Assembly (NCBI GenBank): GCA_001275005.1
Contig: JWZX01001282.1
Coordinates: 1-32,243 of the forward strand
Source of the DNA: Chrysochromulina tobinii
Lineage: Eukaryota > Haptophyta > Prymnesiales > Chrysochromulinaceae
Reading direction: 5' to 3'
Length of the DNA stretch: 32,243 nucleotides
Shown here: positions 8,110-17,800 of the stretch, piece after piece
Layout: each line of letters opens with the position of its first letter
Numbering within the stretch: the first letter of the stretch is position 1
The notes under the pieces: generated by a model
Database searches by the model: none
What the model saw: only the letters and a program-made list of their open reading frames with translations
Told to the model about the DNA's origin: nothing
Translations under genes and position numbers: made by a program

Positions 8110-9621
8110 TCAACGCTTGCTTCTCTGATGCAACCGCTTCCTCGCCTTCTTCGGCACCGTTTGGGCGCTGAAGCACGTCTCCTGCATCAGAGCGCGCATG
8201 CGCTCTGTGTACAGGAGGCCCGGCCGCTGCCGTTCCGAGGTCTTGCTCGCAGGAGGCCGATCGCACAGGGCCATGGTGCATGTCCACGTGGGATGCAGCG
8301 CGTCGTAGAGATCCGTGTACGTGTCATTGTCCTCGGACTCGGCGGCGGCGACGTGGCGGAGCTTGGGCTTCAAGGGGTCCTTGGGATGGACCGATGGGGC
8401 CCACGAGCCGTTGGGGGTTTGTTGAGAGAGCAGCCACTGCGTGCCCCGATCGAGCAGCGCGGGAAGTTCCTGCATGAACGCCGCGTGCTGTCGCTCTTGT
8501 GCGTCGGAAGTTGTGCCGAACTTGTTGGTACTACTGGCGCTGCGGCTGTGCTGCAGCCCGCGAAGCACATCGACACATTCGGCGAGGCCATCCAAGTCGA
8601 CGTACACCAGGCCATCAGTGGCCTCGCCCGCAATCCCTTGCGTACGGAGCTCGGCCTGCGCCAACCAAAACGCGAGCGTGTCGCGCACATACGCTACAAG
8701 CCATGGCGCATCACGTAGCTCCAGTGTGGCCGAGTACGCACTCAGCCAGTAGCACAGGTGGGTAGCCAGGTAATAGCCTTCGCCAAAGTCCGAGTCGGCC
8801 GCCACCTGGCACGGCGGCTCGAGGCTGTGCCGCCGCAGGGAAGCTAGCACCTCTCGCATGCCCACCCGCGGCCGAGGCTGCAAGCGCCCGGGGTGCACGA
8901 CCTCGCAATACTCGATGATGAAGACGCGGTACGCCACTTCGTACCAGTCGCAAGTGCAGAGCTGCCCGCTGCGCCAGTCGGCCAAAAAGCGCCCGGGCAT
9001 GGTGAGGCCTACCATGTCCACGTGTGCGATGGCCTCGTCGGCATGAGCCAGGAGCTCGGCTGAATCAAACCCAAGCGGTTCGTATCGAACAGCGCCAAGG
9101 ATCTCGAAGAGCTGCGTCACCGAGAGCGGCTGCGGCCACATCAGCCAGTGCTTGGCGAGCACTGTGAGCAGCGCCAGTGCCCATTCACGCGCTTGCTCGC
9201 ACAGAGCGGCATCTGTTTCGCTCAGGAAGACATCATAGAACATGGACACACACTGACCGCCGAGCCGCAGAAGCGGCGAGTAGTCGTCTCGCGAGAGATT
9301 GGTGTAGAGAAAGGAGAGCCCACGCTGCACAGCCGCTTTGCGGGCCTCATCCATGATGATTGTGACCGTCGCTCGTAGGCGTCGGGTCGACAGGCCTTGT
9401 GTGAGGAGGCGCGAAAGACCTGTGAACGATTTCTCCGGTGATGATTCCTCATCTCCTCCGCTCGGTGTTTTTGAAACTTGGTCAGAAGTTCTTTTTTTAG
9501 ACTCGTCGCGATCGCGCCAGGCCATTGCACCGGTCGTGGACCCAAGCCTGAGTGGCATGTACTGCGTCGTGAGCGCAGAGAATGGTCCATCAGCCAGCGC
9601 CGTGGGTGCAGAATGCGACAT
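8110..9621 (-). CDS. Large helical protein, alpha/alpha-toroid-like, function unknown
   Basis: With the ATG at 9621 the protein has 503 residues; M at 9558 or 9354 are alternative starts, and the folded part begins after 9354. Residues after the start are disordered and Ser-rich. The rest is helical. The C-terminal part has WLLSQQTPNGSW and then DLYDALHPTWTCTMAL, like the QW-type and final helix repeats of prenyltransferase/terpene-cyclase alpha/alpha-toroids. A central GYYLATHLCYWLSAYS segment carries a conserved-looking TH pair. No DxDD or metal-binding DDxxD is evident, so cyclase activity is not claimed. The C-terminus is basic (KKARKRLHQRSKR). It is head-to-head with the plus-strand SANT gene, with overlapping 5' ends. 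Confidence 0.78.
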   Translation of the reverse strand: MSHSAPTALADGPFSALTTQYMPLRLGSTTGAMAWRDRDESKKRTSDQVSKTPSGGDEESSPEKSFTGLSRLLTQGLSTRRLRATVTIIMDEARKAAVQRGLSFLYTNLSRDDYSPLLRLGGQCVSMFYDVFLSETDAALCEQAREWALALLTVLAKHWLMWPQPLSVTQLFEILGAVRYEPLGFDSAELLAHADEAIAHVDMVGLTMPGRFLADWRSGQLCTCDWYEVAYRVFIIEYCEVVHPGRLQPRPRVGMREVLASLRRHSLEPPCQVAADSDFGEGYYLATHLCYWLSAYSATLELRDAPWLVAYVRDTLAFWLAQAELRTQGIAGEATDGLVYVDLDGLAECVDVLRGLQHSRSASSTNKFGTTSDAQERQHAAFMQELPALLDRGTQWLLSQQTPNGSWAPSVHPKDPLKPKLRHVAAAESEDNDTYTDLYDALHPTWTCTMALCDRPPASKTSERQRPGLLYTERMRALMQETCFSAQTVPKKARKRLHQRSKR

Positions 9622-10792
9622 CTCAGCCAGCGGTGTGGGTGGCTTCGCGTCTGCCGGCGCGCCGAAAGTCACGAAGCGCGGCCGCAAGTCTGGCAGCAAA
9701 GTTCCTTGTGCTCCGTGGTCAGTCGAAGATGATATGCGGCTCAAGATGATCGTGGAGGCGTGGGACTCATCGGCAGGACCTAAACGACTTTTGTGGGCAG
9801 ACGCTGTTCAGCAGCTTGGCTCGCATCGGACGGTAGCGAGCGTGGAGCAGCACTGGTACTACATGGAGCGACAGCAGCGTGCAAAAGCGACGTCCCCAGC
9901 GACATGTGGTGCGAACAAGATGAGCTCACGCGTGCCTGCCGCGGCAGCGGAGGCCAGGGCCAAGGCTCCAACGGCAGTGGAGGCCGCCTCGGCCGCTCCA
10001 GTCGCGAAGCGCAAGAAGCATCCACGAAACTCGAGTGGAGAGAAGCTGTCCTTTGCAGGGCACTGTGCTCCAAACGGCTCAGAGAAACTCCAAACGGCGG
10101 GTATGGAGGCGATCGTGGGCGTGGCTCGCAACACAAGGACTGGGCCGTGGGGGTTTGCGGTCATGTGCCCAGGCTGCCGCACGATGGAGTTTCTGGAGCG
10201 TGGCCTTGTCCGGTCGGCCGCTCCACCATCGGAACGTGCGCGCGACGGGAACGGCCAGTCGTACAGGTGAGTCCCACTGAGTACCACCTACTAAGTGCCC
10301 CTCTCAGCTCCACCGTCTGACGGGAATGGCTTGTCGTACAGGTTCCCCCCCTGCCACCAGACGGACGCGGACGGTTTGGGCATGAGCGTCATCAGCTGTC
10401 GCTCCTGCGGACCGTTTCTCGTGCGACACCACCAGTACTTGTTCTGGGACGAGAACGAGGAGTGTACGGCTGTCGAGTGTGAGTGTGACGGTTGTGTCGA
10501 GCACGACAAGATCGGCCTGCCTGAGGAGGGTGCAGACGAGATGAGGTGGCTGGCCAAGTGCGACAGGGAGGGTCGCTGCTTCGAGTGCGGCGAGGCACAC
10601 CAAGGCCGCGCAGAGCCGTATTGGATCCCGCACCCCCAAGACGAGGACGAGTGCATCCGAGACGTGCTGTTCTGCTACCGCTGCTACGACGGCGTTCGCG
10701 ATGATCGTCGCCGCGGCCTGGGCATGTCGCATGGCTCGGACCGCGATGGTAGGAGGGACTCAGACGAAAGTGGGGGCGACTACTGGGACTAA
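9557..10792 (+). CDS. SANT/Myb-like domain protein with Cys-pair (zinc-binding) region, two exons
   Basis: The coding sequence is join(9557-10266, 10342-10792), 386 residues. The first exon has a SANT/Myb-like domain: APWSVEDDMRLKMIV, then WADAVQQLGSHRT and SVEQHWYYMERQ, with spaced Trp residues. A basic Ala/Lys-rich linker follows, then a CPGC pair. The second exon has CRSC, CECDGC, CFEC and CYRC pairs, which look like two or more structural zinc sites, and an acidic, Asp-rich tail. Splicing CAG|GTGAGT to TACAG|GTTCC keeps the frame (SYR|FPPCHQT), whereas the nearer CTCAG at 10307 would give a stop at once. The start is the ATG at 9557; the frame is open further upstream, with possible Mets at 9353 and 9356. 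A chromatin or DNA-binding role is inferred from the domain. Confidence 0.78.
10267..10341 (+). other. 75-nt GT-AG intron whose 3' end duplicates the upstream exon end
   Basis: The donor is GTGAGT directly after TCGTACAG and the acceptor is GTCGTACAG. The intron's last part (GCTCCACCGTCT, then GACGGGAATGGCTTGTCGTACAG split by one mismatch block) mirrors the exon end 10220-10266 (GCTCCACCATC...GACGGGAACGGCCAGTCGTACAG). Confidence 0.8.
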
Positions 10793-11338
10793 GCCCGATT
10801 GACTGGCATTGCCTCGCCGACAGCATGCGGCCAGCCGCACAGTAGTGCGGCGGATATTCACATTCACAGTAGTGCGGCGGATCGGACAGGCCGGTGCGAT
10901 GGCACATGACGCCGGCGGTCGGCTTCGGGCTTGGAACCTGCGGGGTTACTGTACGAGGGCGGCTGCCTGGGCAACCGCGTGGGGGGGAAAGAGAAGGGAT
11001 CCACCGGTCGCCAGCGGCGAAGTAAGGGTCAGAAGGCTGGATGCAGGCTACCGGTACCTTGCAGCGGCCCATGCAGCGGCCTTGGCGTCGATGAGCGTGT
11101 GAAGCGCACGCTAGCGAGACACCGGAACAGGTCGGTGTAGGTGAAGGAAGCCTTCGTACCGTAAAAATAACAACTACCAACTCAACGCCGGAACACTAGG
11201 GCCGCGTTGGGAACCTATACACTCGAGGACCGCGCTCAGACGCTTGGCGGCGGCGCGCTGTGCGTGCGCGGGTGGCGGCGGCGGTGAGAGGGCGCACCAG
11301 GAGGTCAGATATGATTCACAGTGACATTCACAGCTCGT
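10793..11338. other. Intergenic region with 18-nt direct repeat
   Basis: This is the spacer between two plus-strand genes. A perfect CACAGTAGTGCGGCGGAT occurs at 10838-10855 and 10865-10882 (27-nt period). The AT-richer stretch GTAAAAATAACAACTACC at about 11160-11177 may be part of a promoter or 3' flank. Open frames here have no recognisable domain. Confidence 0.6.
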
Positions 11339-13384
11339 ATGCGACTGCCTTTCCGGGCGAAAAAGGTGTTCGTGACGGTCGCACGGTCCCAAGTCATGTC
11401 CAAGTCGCTGGCCTCGCTCTTGCACGAGTACTGCGTAATGCGCCCTGGCTGGAGCGTGAGCTACGTCGACGTGAACCCGAGCGGACACTCAAGCGACCTC
11501 GAATCCCTGCTCGTAGAGCCTGTTCAACAACAGCCGACCCATCCATTGTACAAGACGCGGCTGTGCACGCATATAGGTCCATGCCCACGTGGTGATCGCT
11601 GCCCATTTGCGCATGGGCCGAGCGAGTTACGCGCGCCGAGAACGGCTCTTTCAGCACCAAGCTATCAGTTCGCAGTTGCTCTGCAACGGCCAGATCAACA
11701 CACGCTTGAGTTCTGCAACCTCGATGGACATCCACAAAAGTCAGAAGCCAAAGCGGACTGTGCCGCTCAGTGCATCCGTGCCCTCGGTCTTAAAGTCGCA
11801 GGGAACAAACTCGTGGACGATGACTCCTGGGTCACCGCAGGCACGCGGTCAGAGTCACCGCCGCTCTTCAGCAGTGCTTCGCTGCAGCACCACCCCACGC
11901 AGGATGGTGGCGCGAGGCCACCGATTCCTGCATGGAGGAAGCGCCAGCTTATTGAGTTGGTGGGCCGGTTGAACAAAAGTGAGACCGTGCGTGAGGCGGC
12001 AAGGGACGGATATGACCGATGGATAGCATGCATTGGTGGCATGTTTGGCTCTTCTGAGCCAAGGCTGGCACAGGCCCTGCGATTACATTACGGAAGCTTC
12101 AAGGAGTTTGTCAGCGTGCACGCCGGTCAGATCCCGCATCCAAGGCCTCCGGCACCGGTCGCATCACAGGACCACTCGGTGAGCACAGGTATCGTGAATG
12201 CCGGTGCTGCCGCTATCACCGATTTTGGTGCAACACGCGTTGCCATGCCTGCGGAATCGACCGCCGCGGGAAACTCGGGCATCGACCAGTTCGTCACGCT
12301 GCTATGCGCGTGGATCCGGACCAGGGGCGAGCAGCGCGTGACTGCCGCGCAGCTCGGCGATTTCTACGCCGCGCACCCTTCGGTAGACCGCTCTGTGCTC
12401 CCGGCGAACAAGAAGCTCGAGTATCTTTGCGGCCACGCTGAGGCACGCGGGCGCCTCTGGTTTCAGAATGACCCTAACGTCTCCGGCGGCGGATGGCTCG
12501 AGGCCGCACCGATTGAGAGTACCGACGATCCTTTGATCGTTTGGCTGACGTCAAATAGGAATTTGCACTTACCCGGAGAAGAGTTGCAACCTATGCAACA
12601 GCCACACCCAGCGGTCCTCGACCTTGTTCAAGCAGCCGGACCAGGCGGCATTGAAGTGGTCACGCTCGTTGGACAGCTCGAGCTGGGCCTGCGCCTTCGC
12701 AAGACAATCAAGACGTTCCGCTTAGTCGTATACCTCAAGGCGTGTCCTGCTGTTTTTCACGTGTCCGAGACAGCTGGAGTTGCAGGCATCATCCATAGGG
12801 TCCATGCACTGCATCTGGTGAGACCGAGCTCCTCAGCTGCATGGCAGCATGCGTCGCGGTTCACGCGAACTGACTCTGACGTGGCAAGCAGTCTTGACGC
12901 TATCTACGAGTTTCTTGACAGCCAAGGCATCAACCTGCAGACGATTGAACTCATGACGCCCAACGAGCTCGTCGGACTTGGCCTCGCACCCGACGATGCT
13001 CGACGTGTACTCTCTGAAGCCAGGCATGGTGGCGTGGAGGAGTACGATGGTGACGTCTACGCAGATCTCGAGGCGGCAGAATCTGCAGAGATTGCCGAGC
13101 TTCGAGGGCAAAACGCCTCTCTGCAACAGCGCGTGAAAGAGTTAATGCAACGCTGCTCGGATTTGCAGCTGCGCGTGAGCGTCCTTGAAGAGGCCCGGAT
13201 GTGCTGCATCTGCATGGAACGCAAGCGCGACATTGTGCTCATGCCGTGCATGCATGCCATGTTCTGCAGCACGTGTCTGCGTGGATCCGCGCGAGTGACA
13301 ATCTGCCCAACCTGCCGAGGCCCGATTGCTGGGCTGATCGAGTGTCGCTTTGACATGATCGATGAAGAACAGCAACAGGTCTAG
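11339..13384 (+). CDS. CCCH / dsRBD-like / LOTUS-like / RING E3-type protein
   Basis: The 681-residue protein starts at the ATG at 11339 (upstream frame opens with GTG; M at 11396 is an alternative). In order it has: a CCCH zinc finger in YKTRLCTHIGPCPRGDRCPF (C76, C82, C88, H92, spacing CX5CX5CX3H, with the YKTxLC lead-in of tristetraprolin-type fingers); a dsRBD-like segment ending in KSEAKADCAAQCIRALGL (about 108-151); an OST-HTH/LOTUS-like helical segment (about 313-393); a SAM-like helical segment (about 514-567, TPNELVGLGLAPDDARRVL); a coiled coil (about 579-617); and a C-terminal C3HC4 RING (C622, C625, C637, H639, C643, C646, C656, C659). The RING predicts ubiquitin ligase activity and the others RNA binding; the specific target is unknown. 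LOTUS and SAM assignments are tentative. Confidence 0.85.
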   Translation: MRLPFRAKKVFVTVARSQVMSKSLASLLHEYCVMRPGWSVSYVDVNPSGHSSDLESLLVEPVQQQPTHPLYKTRLCTHIGPCPRGDRCPFAHGPSELRAPRTALSAPSYQFAVALQRPDQHTLEFCNLDGHPQKSEAKADCAAQCIRALGLKVAGNKLVDDDSWVTAGTRSESPPLFSSASLQHHPTQDGGARPPIPAWRKRQLIELVGRLNKSETVREAARDGYDRWIACIGGMFGSSEPRLAQALRLHYGSFKEFVSVHAGQIPHPRPPAPVASQDHSVSTGIVNAGAAAITDFGATRVAMPAESTAAGNSGIDQFVTLLCAWIRTRGEQRVTAAQLGDFYAAHPSVDRSVLPANKKLEYLCGHAEARGRLWFQNDPNVSGGGWLEAAPIESTDDPLIVWLTSNRNLHLPGEELQPMQQPHPAVLDLVQAAGPGGIEVVTLVGQLELGLRLRKTIKTFRLVVYLKACPAVFHVSETAGVAGIIHRVHALHLVRPSSSAAWQHASRFTRTDSDVASSLDAIYEFLDSQGINLQTIELMTPNELVGLGLAPDDARRVLSEARHGGVEEYDGDVYADLEAAESAEIAELRGQNASLQQRVKELMQRCSDLQLRVSVLEEARMCCICMERKRDIVLMPCMHAMFCSTCLRGSARVTICPTCRGPIAGLIECRFDMIDEEQQQV

Positions 13385-13629
13385 GAACAAAAGCCTTCAG
13401 AATTTTAGGCGCGTCGCGCCGTCCGGTCGGCGCGTCACGACTCGGCACTCGCGTGACGCTCGTGTACAGGTCTGTGTAGCGTTGAGCTCTAGTGGCCTCT
13501 CTACTCATAGCATATAGTTTGAAATTTGCGCGTAGCCGAGGGCAATAAGAAATTCGGTCACATCACACATGTGTCACAAAAACTGAAGGAGAGCAGAAAA
13601 GACAAAGCCGTTGGAGGAGATGATCATCT

Positions 13630-14439
13630 TCATTGCCGAGGGCCCGTACCCTCCCACCACGAGCGCCCTGGAAGCGCCGCGCTGAACTCACCGACTCGCT
13701 TGAGCGAGATGACTCGCCCGGCTTGATTAGTGACCACGTGGCCCCCGAGCTCGGTGCGCGTGAAGAGCTCGTCAGGAGCGTCGGTGGCGCCTACGGGAAC
13801 GACTGTTCCGACCTGCTCCATCGAACCAATAGCAGCCATCTTCTGTGCAATGCGCTCCGCTAGAGCAGCAACGAGTGCCTCCCGTCTCGCGATCACTGCA
13901 GCTCCCTCGTGCTTTAGGCGGGCAGTCTTTTCCTCGACCATCCTCGCCTCGGACTCAGCCGCAGAGCTGCGCTGTGCGATCGCTGTGTTCGAAATCGCGT
14001 ATTGCGCGAGTGCGGTGTCAATACTGAGCATATACTCTTCCTCAATATACTTGGAGAGCTTTGCGCGGCGCGCAGAGCGACGCGCTGCGCCTTCTTCCAT
14101 TGGCTCGGATGTGAGCGCAGTTGTAGCGATTGGATTGTTGCCTTGCACGGCAACAGGAGGGAAGGCGGTGCCTTCTGAAGTACTAGCGGTGTGAACTGGA
14201 TTGGCTGTGGCAGAGAGCCGTTCGACGAGCTCGCTCTTCTTGCCTGAAACCGGCAAACCCGCTGCCCGCAGTCTGACCTTGAGCTGCGCGACTGTGAACA
14301 TGGACAGGTCCTCTCCAGGACCACCAGCATTCATGTGAGTGGCCACGCCACGGTGTACTAGTATGCAGTCGGCCCGTATTGCATTTGCAAATGCCGCTGC
14401 CGCGGCCGAGAAGCAGCCAACCAGCAAAAACAGCCGCAT
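13630..14439 (-). CDS. SAP-domain protein with N-terminal leader
   Basis: This 269-residue protein starts at the ATG at 14439. The N-terminus MRLFLLVGCFSAAAAAFANA is a signal-peptide-like hydrophobic stretch with an AFA motif followed by a basic region, as in bipartite plastid leaders of secondary-plastid algae. A SAP motif follows at about 46-77 (FTVAQLKVRLRAAGLPVSGKKSELVERL), the helix-extension-helix that binds nucleic acid in chromatin, mitochondrial and plastid nucleoid proteins. The middle is a Lys/Glu/Ala-rich helical region, likely a coiled coil, and the tail has no known domain. Plastid or organellar nucleoid function is inference. The gene converges on the RING gene, 245 nt apart. 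Confidence 0.82.
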   Translation of the reverse strand: MRLFLLVGCFSAAAAAFANAIRADCILVHRGVATHMNAGGPGEDLSMFTVAQLKVRLRAAGLPVSGKKSELVERLSATANPVHTASTSEGTAFPPVAVQGNNPIATTALTSEPMEEGAARRSARRAKLSKYIEEEYMLSIDTALAQYAISNTAIAQRSSAAESEARMVEEKTARLKHEGAAVIARREALVAALAERIAQKMAAIGSMEQVGTVVPVGATDAPDELFTRTELGGHVVTNQAGRVISLKRVGEFSAALPGRSWWEGTGPRQ

Positions 14440-14655
14440 CTACGTCCGAAATCTTCGTCGCGAACCTTCGGCGTTCCTGCCATGAACCACCGTGTGAACG
14501 GTGTCGATTGATCCCAACGGGAGATACACGTGGCAGATTGTGTACTATACTCGGCACCCCTGCACCTCGGGGGGAGTCGCTCGAAGCGCAATGTCGCGCA
14601 AGGTGTCGAGCTCTCCGTTGAGAGTAACGTAACTCCACGGTCTCCGCGCCTTAAT

Positions 14656-14690
14656 AATTCACACACATCACACACACACACACATCTTAA

Positions 14691-14722
<32 letters not shown>

Positions 14723-14725
14723 ATT
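14656..14725. repeat. (CA)n-(CT)n-(GT)n compound microsatellite forming an inverted repeat
   Basis: AATTCACACACA opens a CA run, then TTAA(CT)n, then a GT run closing with TGTGTGTGTGAATT. The CA and GT runs are complementary, so the whole can fold with the CT run in the loop. It lies upstream of the SAP gene and downstream of the giant gene. More GT/CT repeats occur at 14850-14886. Confidence 0.88.
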
Positions 14726-14883
14726 TAAAACAGGACCACACAGTGTACTACAGCGGCGCTCATGCGGGCGCGTCCCCGGGGGCGCGCTTACATGACTACT
14801 GGCAACAGGCCAGCAAGCGGGGCGCCGTTAAGGAGGTGAGATTTCCTGGATTGTGTGTGTGTCTCTCTCTCAGGGACTCTCTC

Positions 14884-17800
14884 TCAGTCGAGGAGGACCT
14901 TGACCGCAGCTTTCCTCTCGATCCCGCTCCCGGCCGCGCGCTCATCCGCGACCTCGACGAGGAGCGCCTTCGTGGCCTCGTCCAGTGAATTGAAGCGCAC
15001 ATCGACGAAGACGAAGGCTGCGTTGGTGCGCAACGCCTCGGCGACAGCCTTGCCGCCCTTGAGCCCGATGATGTTGCCGCCAATATCGAGCGCCGTAAGC
15101 GTGGCGCTGCCGCCAAAGGCGTCTCCGATGGCCTTGCCCCCCTGCGGCCCGATGCCATTGTAGCTCACGTTGAGCTCGCGCAGCGAGCGGCTCGCGCTTG
15201 CTGCCTGCGCGACGAGGCTGATGCCTTCAATGGAGGCGGCTCGCACTCCGTTGATGTAACTTACCCCAAGACAGTTCTGGCTCAGGTCAAGGGTAGTGAG
15301 CGAGCTGTTGGCCACCAGCGCGTCCGCTAAGGCGCCAATGCCCATGGGAGAGTATTCGCCTTCAAAGCGCCCATTGTCGAACCAGACGCCGCACAAATGG
15401 TTGGACGCAAGGTTGAGCTTGAGCAGCGACGTGCTCGCCCTGAGACCCTCGGCGAGCGGCAGCGCCTCGTGTGGCACGAGCGTGTTGTGCGCGAGTGCGA
15501 CTGTGGCGCACCCCAGCAGCAGCTGCGAGATCGCGAGCAGGCTCGTCGGCCGATCTCCTGCGATCTTGCTGTTCAGATCCAGCAGCTGGGCGCTCTCGCC
15601 CACGGCCATGAGTAACCCTCGCCCAAAGGCCTCGCCCATTTCCATGCCGAGTAGAAGCGTGTTGCGCCACCATGCGTCCCAACGCCACGGCGCGGCAGCG
15701 CTCGCGGGCAGCCGGCGGCCGAGGCAGATGGCGCACGCAGTGTAGTACTCTTGGAAGGAGAGGTGTGACGATTGCATCTGGAGCGGCTCGAGCTGAAGCA
15801 GCTTGAGCAGAGGCAGCCTGTCCTGCGTCACGCGCACGCGCATCGCACGGAGCGCTTCGAGCGTCACGGGTGGAAGCTGCTCGCACGCCGCACGTACCGC
15901 CGACCGCCGCTGCTGCCGCTGCCTTGCCTCAAAAGCACGTCCTGACTGCTCGTCGAGGCCCGACGAGCGGAAGTCGCTCTCGCGCAGCTCCTCACTGCTC
16001 GTGCCGTCGACGAAGCGCACACGGAACGGGCGGGCGCTCACGACGCCACGCTTGCCCACGCACGGGCCGGCGAGCACCTCGACGTAATGGCCCTGCTCGG
16101 CGCGTCCCTCAAACGGAGCCATGTCCGCTCGGATGGCATGGAGCACGTTGGGCCTCACCAGCCCGAGTGCCGCCTCATCTAGGACTGTTTCGTCAATGAT
16201 GCGCCGCTGCATTGCATGCGCCTCGAAGAAGGTCGCTTGGAGGAGCGCGCCGAGCTGAGCGAGGGCGGCCTCGTTGCCGGTCTCGGAGGCAGAGCTCTGC
16301 AACTCATCCACCTGCTCGGCGCAGGACGCCGCGGCGGCCGCGGTTGTGGTGCTGCCATCAATGACGCCAAGATCACGAGCGCTGACACCGCTGACGCCGC
16401 TCATCGTGGCCACATGGCAATCGCGTGTGACGATCAGTCCCTCGCGCTCAAGCACAGAACGAGTCGCAAGGTCATACAAGGCGACCGTGGTGGGCATCGC
16501 ATCGATCAGCTCGGCGGCCTCGGCACCTCCGTCCGCTCTGACGTTGCCGCCGCCGACGCGCTTGGCCATCCCATCGCGCTTGGCCTGGGAGAACGGTTGG
16601 CGCGATTGGAAGATGGTGAGGACCACCGAGAGCATCCACGGATTTCCGGAGACTCGCTGGCCAGTCTCGAGATCGACCGGCACCTTGTCCCTTAGGTATC
16701 GTTCCAGAACCGCGCTGCCGGCGGCCGCACCGGCGCTGGATGGAGCACCGCCTGCCACGCCGCCACTGCCCGCCACGCCGCCCACAGCTAGCTTGCCACC
16801 CACGCGCCGTTGAATGACCTCGAGCTGCTGTGAGTCAGAGAGCGGGGCGAGGCGCAGCCGCACAAAGTGCTCCGCGAAGAGGTCCCCCCGAAGCCCCGCC
16901 GGGCGCGACGTCACCACCATCGTGTGGCCCTGTGGAGCGAGAACGTCGACGATGTGGCGTTCGATGGCGGCGCGCGCCGTGCCACCCTCGTCGAGCCCAT
17001 CGATGAGCAGAAGCGCACGCCTCGCGAGCATCGCCTGGCGCAAGAATCGATAGATGTCGGTACCCGCGCCGTACTCGCTCTGCAAGAACGCATCGACCCA
17101 ATTCCACGAATGCGCAAAGAGTGTCCGGCTGCGCGGCTGGCTCAGCTTCGCTTCGAGCTCGTGCGAGCGCACGAGGATGGGCACGAGAGCGCACTGCTCG
17201 TCACGGATCATCCCTGTCACCAGCTGCGAGAGTAGGCACGTCTTACCCTCATACGGGCCCGCCGTGAGCAGCACGCACGCTGGTCGGCGCGAGTTGGCCG
17301 CGCGGCATCGCGTCGCGTGGGCCGCTTGGAGCCACGCAGCAAGGCTCGTGACATCCACAACGCTCTCGACCTCATCACTATAGTCACTGGGAACTCCCCG
17401 CACGCCGGAGGCGGTGGCAGCGTGCAGGAGGCCCCACAACCCACGTTTCCCCGCCTGCTCCGATGCCCCCGCTGTTGCCTGGGCGGCTGAAGCCCACGAG
17501 CCTGCTTCGGGTGCAGCAGAAGAGGAGGAGGCGGGCGCGGTAGTGGAGGCGGTCGTGGCGGCTGCTGCCCGCTGTCGATCCCTAAACAAGGTAGTCCCCG
17601 CTTCTTCCATGACGATCTCAATGGGCACGCACTGCTCAAGCACATCGAGTCGACGGCCAGAGAGACCATCGACGAGGGTTGCATGCTGCACGCGCATCGT
17701 GCGCGCGTGACGGGCGCGCACGTGGTCGAACCTGATGGTAGGCAGGTCGAGCGGCCCGTGGTTCCATGGATTGAGCACGAGCGACAGCTCGTGCCCGTCC

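Noticed and set aside
10267-10307. Alternative acceptor CTCAG at 10307 for the SANT gene intron
   Set aside because: Joining there gives an immediate in-frame stop, whereas 10341 keeps the Cys-pair frame.
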